A stretch of DNA of 64,000 bases. Origin: Nereida sp965655635. GTDB taxonomy: Bacteria > Pseudomonadota > Alphaproteobacteria > Rhodobacterales > Rhodobacteraceae. The translations under genes were made by a program, and so were the position numbers. The stretch's first letter is position 1. Each line of letters begins with the position of its first letter. Below the pieces are notes generated by a model. That model was not told the DNA's origin and ran no database searches. It worked only from the letters and a program-made list of their open reading frames with translations. Below are positions 57,446-64,000 of the stretch, in pieces. The stretch is taken from NCBI RefSeq assembly GCF_965655635.1, contig NZ_CBFHHE010000012.1, positions 1 to 64,000 on the forward strand, written 5' to 3'.

Positions 57446-59221
57446 ATGCACGCCTACCGCAGCCACACTTGCGCCGATCTAAATAAATCAAACGTCGGTG
57501 AGACCGTTCGCCTGTCCGGTTGGGTGCACCGCGTGCGTGATCACGGCGGGTTGTTGTTTATCGATTTGCGCGACCACTACGGCATCACACAAGTCATGGC
57601 CGACCCCGATAGCCCCGTATTTGCCGAGATTGAGAAAGTTCGCAGCGAATGGTGTATCCGCATTGACGGCAACGTCATGGCGCGGGACGAAAGCCTTGTG
57701 AACCCCAAGATCCCAACTGGCGAAATTGAGGTGTTCATCCGTGACATCGAAGTGCTGGGCGCGTCTGCTGAGCTGCCCTTGATGGTGTTCGGTGAGCAAG
57801 AATACCCCGAAGAAACCCGTCTGAAATACCGCTACCTCGATCTGCGCCGCGAAAAATTGCAGCGTAATATGGCGATGCGGTCGGACGTGGTGGCATCCAT
57901 GCGCAAGCGTATGTGGGACTTGAACTTCCGCGAATATCAAACGCCGATCATCACAGCCTCAAGCCCAGAGGGCGCGCGTGATTTCTTGGTGCCCTCACGT
58001 CTGCACCCGGGTAAATTCTATGCGCTGCCCCAAGCGCCACAGCAGTTCAAACAGCTGATCATGGTGTCCGGCTACGATAAATATTTCCAGATCGCGCCGT
58101 GTTTCCGCGACGAAGATCCCCGTGCGGATCGCTCGCCCACCGATTTCTACCAGCTTGACCTTGAGATGTCGTTTGTTGAGCAGCAGGACGTATTTGATAC
58201 GATCCAACCTGTCCTAACAGGTGTTTTTGAGGAGTTCGGTGGCGGACGCACTGTAGATCAGGAATGGCCGCAGATTTCATACAAAGATGCGGCCCTTTGG
58301 TACGGCACCGACAAGCCAGACTTGCGCAACCCGATCAAAATGCAGGTTGTGTCTGATCATTTCCGCGGATCAGGTTTTGCCATTTTCGCCAAACTGCTTG
58401 AGCAAGAAGGCACCGAAATTCGCGCGGTCCCTGCGCCGAAAGGTGGATCACGTAAGTTCTGCGATCGCATGAATGCCTTTGCGCAAAAAGAAGGTCTGCC
58501 TGGGATGGGCTATATCTTCTGGCGCGACCAAGGCGAGGGCATGGAGGCAGCGGGTCCGCTTGCCAAAAACATCGGCCCCGAGCGCACAGAAGCAATCCGT
58601 CAGCAGTTGGGCCTTGGCGTGGGCGATGCCGCATTCTTCTTGGGCGGTAAGCCGAAGGCGTTTGAAGGCGTGGCTGGCAAAGCGCGCGTTGAAATTGGCA
58701 ACGAGCTTGGCCTGACCGATCTGAACCGTTTTGCGTTCGCTTGGATCGTGGATTTCCCGATCTATGAGCGGGATGAGGAAACTGGCAAAATCGATTTTGA
58801 GCATAACCCGTTCTCGATGCCCCAAGGTGGCATGAATGCGCTAGATGGCAATCCCGAAGATGTGCTGGGCTATCAATATGACTTGGCCTGTAACGGTTAT
58901 GAGTTGGTGTCCGGTGCGATCCGGAACCACCGCCCAGAGATTATGTTCAAAGCGTTCGAGATTGCGGGTTACGGCAAAGACGAAGTTGAAAAGCGTTTTG
59001 GCGGGATGGTTAACGCGTTCCAATATGGCGCGCCTCCCCACGGTGGATGTGCGGCGGGTATCGACCGGATTGTGATGCTTTTGGCGGATGAGGCCAACAT
59101 TCGCGAAGTGATCATGTTCCCGATGAACCAACGCGCCGAAGATCTGATGATGTGCGCGCCAAATGATCCGATGAACGAACAGCTACGTGAGTTGTCGCTG
59201 CGTGTGATTGACCCCGAATGA
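57446..59221 (+). CDS. aspS: aspartate--tRNA ligase
   Basis: The 591-residue class II synthetase starts MHAYRSHTCADLNKSNVGETVRLSGWVHRVRDHGGLLFIDLRDHYG with the anticodon-binding OB domain, then motif 2 FRDEDPRADRSPTDFYQLDLEMSF and motif 3 with GIDRIVMLL. The insertion domain lies between. It charges tRNA-Asp. ATG 57446 was chosen over an upstream in-frame codon because GAAAGAGC precedes it and the N-terminus matches. The stop overlaps the next start by four bases (ATGA). Confidence 0.97.
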   Translation: MHAYRSHTCADLNKSNVGETVRLSGWVHRVRDHGGLLFIDLRDHYGITQVMADPDSPVFAEIEKVRSEWCIRIDGNVMARDESLVNPKIPTGEIEVFIRDIEVLGASAELPLMVFGEQEYPEETRLKYRYLDLRREKLQRNMAMRSDVVASMRKRMWDLNFREYQTPIITASSPEGARDFLVPSRLHPGKFYALPQAPQQFKQLIMVSGYDKYFQIAPCFRDEDPRADRSPTDFYQLDLEMSFVEQQDVFDTIQPVLTGVFEEFGGGRTVDQEWPQISYKDAALWYGTDKPDLRNPIKMQVVSDHFRGSGFAIFAKLLEQEGTEIRAVPAPKGGSRKFCDRMNAFAQKEGLPGMGYIFWRDQGEGMEAAGPLAKNIGPERTEAIRQQLGLGVGDAAFFLGGKPKAFEGVAGKARVEIGNELGLTDLNRFAFAWIVDFPIYERDEETGKIDFEHNPFSMPQGGMNALDGNPEDVLGYQYDLACNGYELVSGAIRNHRPEIMFKAFEIAGYGKDEVEKRFGGMVNAFQYGAPPHGGCAAGIDRIVMLLADEANIREVIMFPMNQRAEDLMMCAPNDPMNEQLRELSLRVIDPE

Positions 59222-59904
59222 TTCTAGAAGCGTGGCGCCCTGTTGCTCTGCCTGAACGGGTAGAATTGCGCGGGCGCTACGTTACGCTTGAGCCTTTGTC
59301 TGCTGATCATGAAGACGGCTTAATCGCTGCCTTTTCCGAAGACATTGACGGAAAAATGTGGGATTGGTTGCCGACTGGGCCGTTCGCAGGAACACAGTAT
59401 CGGGCGTGGCTTGATGCCGCCCGCATCACTAATGATCCGCTGCATTTTGCTGTGCGTATGGAAGACGGGCGTCTTGGCGGTACTTTGTCGTTGATGCGTA
59501 TTGATCCCAAGAACGGCGTTGCCGAAGTTGGGTGGGTGACGTTTGCGCCACGATTGCAACGCACCCGTGAGGCCACAGAAGCAGTGTACCTGTTGATCAA
59601 ATGGGCGTTTGAGGCTGGCTATCGCCGTTTTGAATGTAAGTGCAACAGCCGCAACCTTGGATCACGCCGCGCTGCGGAACGGTTTGGCTTTTCCTACGAA
59701 GGCATTTTTCGCCAAGCAGTTGTAGTCAAAGGCCGCAACCGTGATACGGTTTGGTACGCGATGATTGATGGTGAATGGCCACAGTTGCGAGATGCATTCG
59801 AGACTTGGCTAGATGCGGAAAACTTTGATGCGGATGGTCAGCAGATTAAATCGTTGCGTGAGCTGACCGCCCCAATTTTGGTAAGCCGAGATCCCGCTCT
59901 TTAG
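59218..59904 (+). CDS. GNAT-family N-acetyltransferase, RimJ/RimL-like
   Basis: The 228-residue acetyltransferase has ELRGRYVTLEPLSADH at the N-terminus, AEVGWVTFAPRLQRTREATEAVYLLIKWAFEAGYRRFECKCNSRNLGSRRAAERFGFSYEGIFRQAVVVKGRNRDTVWYAMID, with the acetyl-CoA-binding region and the RNxxSRRAAERxGFxxEG motif of RimJ/RimL-type enzymes. The acceptor is unknown. It is translationally coupled to aspS through ATGA; a link with translation is not implied by this alone. Confidence 0.9.
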   Translation: MILEAWRPVALPERVELRGRYVTLEPLSADHEDGLIAAFSEDIDGKMWDWLPTGPFAGTQYRAWLDAARITNDPLHFAVRMEDGRLGGTLSLMRIDPKNGVAEVGWVTFAPRLQRTREATEAVYLLIKWAFEAGYRRFECKCNSRNLGSRRAAERFGFSYEGIFRQAVVVKGRNRDTVWYAMIDGEWPQLRDAFETWLDAENFDADGQQIKSLRELTAPILVSRDPAL

Positions 59905-59963
59905 AAATTATTCTGGCTGGACCTGACCTGCAAAGACGCGCCCGAATATTGTGTGGTTTTTTG

Positions 59964-60155
59964 CTAAATTGGCTGCGTAAAGCTTGTGTCTGTTTCGATG
60001 ACGGTGTCGCGGGCGAAATCTACGGACGCGCCAATAAGTGAGGCAAGGATGCCAACGGCCAAGAATGTGGCGCCCGTGGTTAACACGATCCAATCCACAG
60101 CCCCCTTTGAGCGCGTATCTGCGTTTGCCCATAACTTTTGTGCCAGTCTTTCCAT
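59964..60155 (-). CDS. small single-helix membrane protein, Flp-pilin-like
   Basis: The 63-residue protein (MERLAQKLWANADTRSKG..., ATG 60155) has a charged N-terminus, a hydrophobic helix (AVDWIVLTTGATFLAVGILASLIG) and a short polar tail. The '(A)VDWIVLTTG' pattern resembles the Flp/Fap pilin-like small proteins that are common in roseobacters, but there is no prepilin peptidase or tad locus here and it lacks an obvious cleavage motif. An upstream ATG at 60179 is possible. A lone membrane peptide of unknown role is the safest reading. Confidence 0.55.
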   Translation of the reverse strand: MERLAQKLWANADTRSKGAVDWIVLTTGATFLAVGILASLIGASVDFARDTVIETDTSFTQPI

Positions 60156-60277
60156 CTTGAGCACCCCACAATTAAACAACCAACATGGCTGTGTGTGTGA
60201 CGCGTAAATGTGGCAGGTGTTTGGTGTCCTCGTGCCGATAAGATGAATTTACGTTTCAGTTACGTCTTTTTGGTGCG

Positions 60278-60994
60278 CTAAATGACTGCGCGTGCGTTGA
60301 GGCGTTCTTGGATCAACCCCGAAAGAGCCGCGATCGCGTTTGGTAGGTGGCGACCCTCGGTGCGTGCATCGATCACATTATCCACAGCAATGCTAAGCTC
60401 TCGGTCCGAGGCAGTGCGCGCAACGCCGCCGGTGAATTGTGTAATGTAGTCGAGCACATGCGCGTCCGTCTCAGCGCCAAGTACATCAGCGATGTGTGCC
60501 ATGTCATTTTGGTAAGCAATCCTGTCGGGTACGATTATTTCATCATTTACGCTGCGCGGACCAGAGGGGCGTCTGTCATCTGGCAAGTGGCTGAGGACCG
60601 CGTCTTGAAAGGCTGCAAGACTGGTCAGCGGTTTTTCCAAAAAGCCATCCGCGCCCGCAGCAAGCGCCATATCTTGGCCGTTCGGATCACCGCTGGTGCC
60701 CAAAATGACATCTACGCGTGGGCTTGCATTCGCCAGATCCTCAAGCAGGTCGGCCCCGCTTCCGTCAGGAAGGCCTATATCAATGACGATCACCGATGGT
60801 CTGTAAACCTTCAGATGGCGACGCGCTGAAGTCAGGCAATCCGCCATTCTGATGCGCGCGCCTGAACGCAGGCACATCAACCGAAGGGCCTCACAGGCGT
60901 AGCGGCTGTCTTCTACGACCAGAATGGTTTGCCCCAGAAGAGGGCGGTCGTTGGTCGCCTTGGGTGTGGTGAGATAGTCATCAAGGCTGGACAT
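60278..60994 (-). CDS. response regulator, receiver domain with unknown C-terminus
   Basis: The 238-residue protein has a CheY-type receiver: LGQTILVVEDSRYACEALRLM with acidic Glu28-Asp29, phospho-acceptor Asp72 in SVIVIDIGLPDGSGADLL, and Lys121 in ADGFLEKPL. After residue 140 the remaining 95 residues are helical and have no DNA-binding motif I can recognise. It therefore acts by protein interaction or as part of a phosphorelay. No histidine kinase is beside it. The following gene is mce on the other strand. Confidence 0.86.
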   Translation of the reverse strand: MSSLDDYLTTPKATNDRPLLGQTILVVEDSRYACEALRLMCLRSGARIRMADCLTSARRHLKVYRPSVIVIDIGLPDGSGADLLEDLANASPRVDVILGTSGDPNGQDMALAAGADGFLEKPLTSLAAFQDAVLSHLPDDRRPSGPRSVNDEIIVPDRIAYQNDMAHIADVLGAETDAHVLDYITQFTGGVARTASDRELSIAVDNVIDARTEGRHLPNAIAALSGLIQERLNARAVI

Positions 60995-61148
60995 GGCAGT
61001 GCTCCGCTGCGGTTACTGTTGAACGATTTACAGCTTTAGAAATACGGGCGCATGCCTAACAGCGGGTTAATGTGCCGCGCTTGTGATGACTTGTTTCTGG
61101 CGGCTCATCCGCCCATAAACAGGCGAAATATTGACTGGAGACCCCACT

Positions 61149-61553
61149 ATGATTGGCCGCCTAAACCATATCGCTATCGCCGTTCCTGACCTTGAAGCTG
61201 CGTGCGATCAATACCGCAACACGCTTGGCGCCAATGTAGGTGCGCCGCAGGATGAGCCGGATCACGGGGTGACTGTTGTGTTCATCGAACTGCCGAACAC
61301 CAAAGTAGAGTTGCTGTATCCCTTGAGCGAAGATAGCCCGATCAGAGGATTTCTGGATAAAAACCCCGTCGGGGGTATCCATCATATGTGCTACGAAGTC
61401 GACGATATCTTGGTCGCCCGTGACAGGCTAAAAGCAGATGGCATGCGTGTTTTGGGCACAGGTGAGCCGAAAATCGGCGCACACGGAAAGCCGGTTTTGT
61501 TTTTGCACCCCAAAGACTTTAACGGCTGCCTTGTCGAGCTAGAACAAGTTTAA
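61149..61553 (+). CDS. mce: methylmalonyl-CoA epimerase
   Basis: The 134-residue VOC-fold enzyme starts MIGRLNHIAIAVPDLEAACDQYRNTLG and has the metal ligands (His7, later HHMCYEVDDI, and the final Glu in LVELEQV). It interconverts (R)- and (S)-methylmalonyl-CoA in propionyl-CoA breakdown. GGAGA precedes ATG 61149. It is followed 21 bp later by the DUF1467 gene, a common order in roseobacters. Confidence 0.93.
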   Translation: MIGRLNHIAIAVPDLEAACDQYRNTLGANVGAPQDEPDHGVTVVFIELPNTKVELLYPLSEDSPIRGFLDKNPVGGIHHMCYEVDDILVARDRLKADGMRVLGTGEPKIGAHGKPVLFLHPKDFNGCLVELEQV

Positions 61554-61574
61554 CTGAAATAGAAAGGCCTGCCC

Positions 61575-61871
61575 ATGTCCATCACCTCTGCTATCGTTTT
61601 GTTTGCCGTGATCTGGTTCATGGTATTCTTTTGCGTGCTGCCTTTGCGCATGGTCACCCAAGGCGACACAGGCGAGATCGTGCCCGGTACACATGCGTCT
61701 TCGCCAGCGGATGCACAGATTAAACGCAAAGCCAAGATTACGACTTATTGGGCGATTGGCATGTGGATTGTGATTGCGAGCACGTTGGTGTCTGGTCTTT
61801 TGACAGTTGAAAGCATCGATATGTTCAACCGTATGGGGCCGGGCTCTGGCTTGCCACAAACGGCGGGCTAA
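61575..61871 (+). CDS. DUF1467 membrane protein
   Basis: The 98-residue protein has two hydrophobic helices (SAIVLFAVIWFMVFFCVLPLRMVTQGD and ITTYWAIGMWIVIASTLVSGLLTV) around the family signature LPLRMVTQGDTGEIVPGTHASSPADAQIKRKAKITT. It is a small inner-membrane protein of unknown function that regularly follows mce in alphaproteobacteria. It overlaps the convergent EI24 gene by four bases. Confidence 0.9.
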   Translation: MSITSAIVLFAVIWFMVFFCVLPLRMVTQGDTGEIVPGTHASSPADAQIKRKAKITTYWAIGMWIVIASTLVSGLLTVESIDMFNRMGPGSGLPQTAG

Positions 61872-62560
61872 GCACGGCTTTGCAAGGTGTGAAAAAGGTG
61901 TGTGAAGGTCGCGGCGCTCAGAATTGGGACCAGTAAATTTACCATTGGTATGGATAGGACAACTGCCATCACACCGCCTGCGAACCAAATTCTAAGCGCA
62001 TGTTTGCGCCGCAGTTGCTTTGCTTCTCTGAGACCGACACGGCGCGCGGCCACAAGTTGAAAATATTCCCGCCCCAGCAAGAAGCCGTTTAGTCCCCAAA
62101 AAATCAGCGGCGCGAAGGGCAAAAAGATCAGATAGAGTACCAAGGCCAGCAAGTTAGCGCCCGCCATAACGGCCAAAAACCCAAGCGAGTCGCGGATTGT
62201 TTGTGCAATCCCGAGGGATGTCGCAGGGGGTAAGTGTGGGAAGTGGCGGGCCTCAACAGCATCTGCAACGTCCTCAAGGAAAAGCCCTGTCACCGCTGAT
62301 GCAACAGGCACCATCAGAAACACTGACAGGACCACCATCAATGGAACCGCAGCCCAGCTAATAGCGTTTTCCACCCACGTAACTGTGCCGATCCACGGCA
62401 GGTTGATCTGATCAGGCAGCAGCCAGCCGATGCCCCAGGTCACAGCCGCTCCAAGCCCGATGAGTGTCACAATCGTGAGAGCAATCGCCTTGGCAGCAAC
62501 GCCCCAAAACGCAGGATCCAAGAATTGCGCCGTAGCACGTAGGACCGCCTGAAGGATCAC
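61868..62560 (-). CDS. EI24-domain (CysZ-like) membrane protein
   Basis: The 230-residue protein has four to five hydrophobic segments and the EI24/CysZ-type sequence DPAFWGVAAKAIALTIVTLIGLG, MVVLSVFLMVPVASAVTGLFLEDVADAVEARHFP, and GLNGFLLGREYFQLVAARR. CysZ members move sulfate; other EI24 proteins have no known substrate, so this is a family call only. GTG 62560 was preferred over TTG 62572 because it overlaps the nitroreductase stop by four bases (GTGA), and the protein then begins VILQAVLRATAQFLDPAF, like relatives. It converges with DUF1467. Confidence 0.82.
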   Translation of the reverse strand: MILQAVLRATAQFLDPAFWGVAAKAIALTIVTLIGLGAAVTWGIGWLLPDQINLPWIGTVTWVENAISWAAVPLMVVLSVFLMVPVASAVTGLFLEDVADAVEARHFPHLPPATSLGIAQTIRDSLGFLAVMAGANLLALVLYLIFLPFAPLIFWGLNGFLLGREYFQLVAARRVGLREAKQLRRKHALRIWFAGGVMAVVLSIPMVNLLVPILSAATFTHLFHTLQSRA

Positions 62561-63135
62561 GATGCGACCCAAGTGGTTATGCTGTCCACGTCGGGGCGCG
62601 GGCGTTCGGGCGGCGGATTTGTCTCTGTGCCCAAATGGATCAACCCCGCGATGCGCTCGTGTGGCGCAAGCCCAAGATTTGTCCGCGTGAACTCTGCGTC
62701 ATGACTGGCCGGCCCCGACAGCCAGTTTGCCCCCCAGCCAGATGCAAGCGCCCCATTGAGCAGTGCCAGACAAACAGCACCCGCGGAATATGTTTGCTCA
62801 AGGGGCGGGATTTTTGGTGATGCTTTGGGGCTTTCAACAACAGCCACTGCAAGATGTGCATTGGCGTATTGCGCGGTTTGTTTTGCAATGATCGCGGTGT
62901 CATCGGTGCGCGCGCTTACAAATTTCTCAACCTCGGCCGCGAGGCGCAGCAATGCGGGCCGCTGCAACACGATAAAGCGCCACGGCTCAAGCTTGCCATG
63001 ATCGGGCGTGCGCGCAGCAATGGTCAAAAGGGCGCGCAGATCATCGTCGCCGGGCACCGGAGTAGTAAGTGTCTTTGCGGGGCGTGAGCGGCGCGATTGC
63101 AAAAAAGCCAAAGCGGCGGTGTTCGGTGCGGGCAT
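62557..63135 (-). CDS. nitroreductase family protein
   Basis: The 192-residue flavin enzyme has LQSRRSRPAKTLTTPVP with the FMN-contacting SRR motif, ARTPDHGKLEPWRFIVLQ, SAGAVCLALLNGALASGWGANWLSG and GLAPHERIAGLIHLGTE. It probably uses FMN and NAD(P)H to reduce nitro compounds or quinones; the true substrate is unknown. It is the first gene of a pair with the EI24 gene (four-base overlap). ATG 63135 has AAAGGATC upstream. Confidence 0.88.
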   Translation of the reverse strand: MPAPNTAALAFLQSRRSRPAKTLTTPVPGDDDLRALLTIAARTPDHGKLEPWRFIVLQRPALLRLAAEVEKFVSARTDDTAIIAKQTAQYANAHLAVAVVESPKASPKIPPLEQTYSAGAVCLALLNGALASGWGANWLSGPASHDAEFTRTNLGLAPHERIAGLIHLGTETNPPPERPRPDVDSITTWVAS

Positions 63136-63188
63136 GACGGATCCTTTGTAGCGCCTTTGCCTCTATGTTGCGGTTTGCGCGCGTGGGT

Positions 63189-63560
63189 TCAAGATGCAGC
63201 GCGCGTTTGGCGCCTTTTGTGCATCCCGAAAAGGAGTGGTGCGAGTATTCGGTCATAGACGAAAACTGCTATCGGGTGGATGACGGGCAGGGTCACTAAA
63301 CGTGCAAGCCAGCGAAAACGCGGCATTTCCCCCCACAAAATAACAAAGGCATCCACACCTGCCACAAGTTCCCCCTCATGCAGCACATGAAGGCGCTTGG
63401 CCGCTTCATCAGGTGTCAGGCCAAGGGCATCAAGGTCCGTTTCGGTCAGGTCCGTGAACGTCAGCGGCAGGGCCTTAGCTTGCGCATAGCGGGCGTATCC
63501 GTTGACCTCTCGCGAGCAAATTGGGCACGATCCATTGTATATGATCTCTGTCTTTTCCAT
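63189..63560 (-). CDS. DCC-family (DUF393) thiol-disulfide oxidoreductase-like protein
   Basis: The 123-residue protein starts MEKTEIIYNGSCPICSREVNGYARYAQ, with the CPIC redox-like motif (Cys12-Cys15) of the DCC family, then LPLTFTDLTETDLDALGLTPDEAAKRLHVL and a C-terminal GVDAFVILWGEMPRFRWLARLVTLP segment. Members are small proteins likely to act on thiols, though few are tested. ATG 63560 is preferred over an upstream start because homology begins here. It lies 53 bp downstream of the nitroreductase start on the same strand, separated by no terminator I see. Confidence 0.85.
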   Translation of the reverse strand: MEKTEIIYNGSCPICSREVNGYARYAQAKALPLTFTDLTETDLDALGLTPDEAAKRLHVLHEGELVAGVDAFVILWGEMPRFRWLARLVTLPVIHPIAVFVYDRILAPLLFGMHKRRQTRAAS

Positions 63561-63679
63561 GTACGATAGGTAGTCTTGGCTTTCGGTTTTGACAGGGGGT
63601 GCGGCGAAAGGGGCTGGCTCCTTTTGTGGTGCTGCTGATAATGTACGGAACAGTTTTTGGACGTAAAGGACGTTTGAGT

Positions 63680-64000
63680 ATGCGTGTTTGGTTGGTTTTT
63701 GCACTTATGTTTTTGGCAGCGTGCCAACCGTCAGGGGTAGATAATAGCAAACCTACTTCTGAAGGCATTCCTGCACAAACGGCTCAAAGCAACGATGGTT
63801 CAGCCCTTGGTTTGCGCGCGGGCACACAAGCGTTTGCTCGTGCGGTTGCGCGGGTTGAGCCTGTTGCCGAACGGATGTGCGCGCGTTCCACCAAGGGGCT
63901 GAATTGCGATTTCAAAATCCTGCTTGATGACAATCCGCGCAAACCGCCGAATGCATTTCAAACTCTTGAGCGGTCAGGCAGGCCTGTCATCGTGTTTACG
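63680..64000 (+). CDS. M48-family lipoprotein metallopeptidase, N-terminal fragment
   Basis: The frame runs off the right edge after 107 codons. ATG 63680 follows an AAAGGA site and gives MRVWLVFALMFLAACQ, a lipoprotein signal with lipobox LAAC. The mature part ends RVEPVAERMCARSTKGLNCDFKILLDDNPRKPPNAFQTLERSGRPVIVFT, which matches the start of M48-type zinc peptidases (the HExxH motif would come just beyond the edge). It should act in the periplasm, perhaps in outer-membrane protein quality control. Its activity cannot be judged from the fragment. Confidence 0.7.
   Translation, partial: MRVWLVFALMFLAACQPSGVDNSKPTSEGIPAQTAQSNDGSALGLRAGTQAFARAVARVEPVAERMCARSTKGLNCDFKILLDDNPRKPPNAFQTLERSGRPVIVFT

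Overview
The window looks like a contiguous chromosomal core segment of a marine Roseobacter-type alphaproteobacterium (Rhodobacterales). The evidence is the gene set: an F1 ATP synthase operon with subunits only of the F1 part, ClpA, GroESL behind a CIRCE-like operator, a fused sulfate adenylyltransferase/APS kinase, Hint-domain proteins, and lineage-typical small families (DUF1150, DUF1467, DUF2125, DUF2161, DUF465). Base composition and codon use look even by eye. I see no transposase, integrase, phage gene, CRISPR array, tRNA or rRNA, so there is no sign of a recently acquired island. The genus cannot be fixed from the sequence alone.

Layout. 1-7.2 kb: the 5' end of an FMN-binding glutamate synthase-like gene, a DMT exporter, a zinc-type locus (His-rich DUF2796 protein, ABC ATPase, FtsX-type permease, two DUF3299 proteins), a Hint protein, then rpsD behind a strong promoter and a structured leader. 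7.2-19.2 kb: hisC-tyrC, DUF2125, a ChaC-like cyclotransferase, a MotA/MotB-like proton-channel pair, an M23 peptidase, clpA, a GloB-like hydrolase and a methyltransferase-like protein. 19.2-24.4 kb: atpHAGDC, preceded by a candidate structured RNA. 24.4-33 kb: a small H-type lectin, prs, a 2-hydroxychromene-2-carboxylate isomerase, a threonine aldolase, a YcgN-like protein, ribF, a MaoC dehydratase, a HAD phosphatase, ppaC, a DUF2161 nuclease-fold protein and a tiny lipoprotein. 33-40.4 kb: groESL, a second DMT exporter, purEK, DUF465, and an hsp20-DUF1150-desuccinylase group behind a sigma-32-like promoter. 40.4-53.7 kb: sat/cysC, trxB with a divergent Lrp/AsnC regulator, a second Hint protein, pgeF-midA-lgt, ubiK-like, ybjN-like, proC-csaA-dehydrogenase, tdk, arsH and a KAS III. 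53.7-64 kb: carB, aspS-GNAT, a small membrane protein, a response regulator, mce-DUF1467, an EI24 membrane protein, a nitroreductase, a DCC-family protein and the 5' end of an M48 lipoprotein peptidase.

Most genes are housekeeping: translation, ATP synthesis, nucleotide, amino-acid and sulfur metabolism, and protein folding. The parts that go beyond routine annotation are (i) the long imperfect hairpin in front of atpH, (ii) the hairpin-rich rpsD leader, (iii) the zinc-type ABC locus with a slippage-prone His/Asp/Glu repeat, (iv) the MotA/MotB-like pair with a very long coiled coil, (v) two Hint proteins of which only one keeps the catalytic Cys, and (vi) the M23 gene whose likely signal peptide is coded inside the clpA terminator and lacks an ordinary start codon. 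No dramatic new multi-gene system is evident. The best candidate for something undescribed is the atpH leader RNA.
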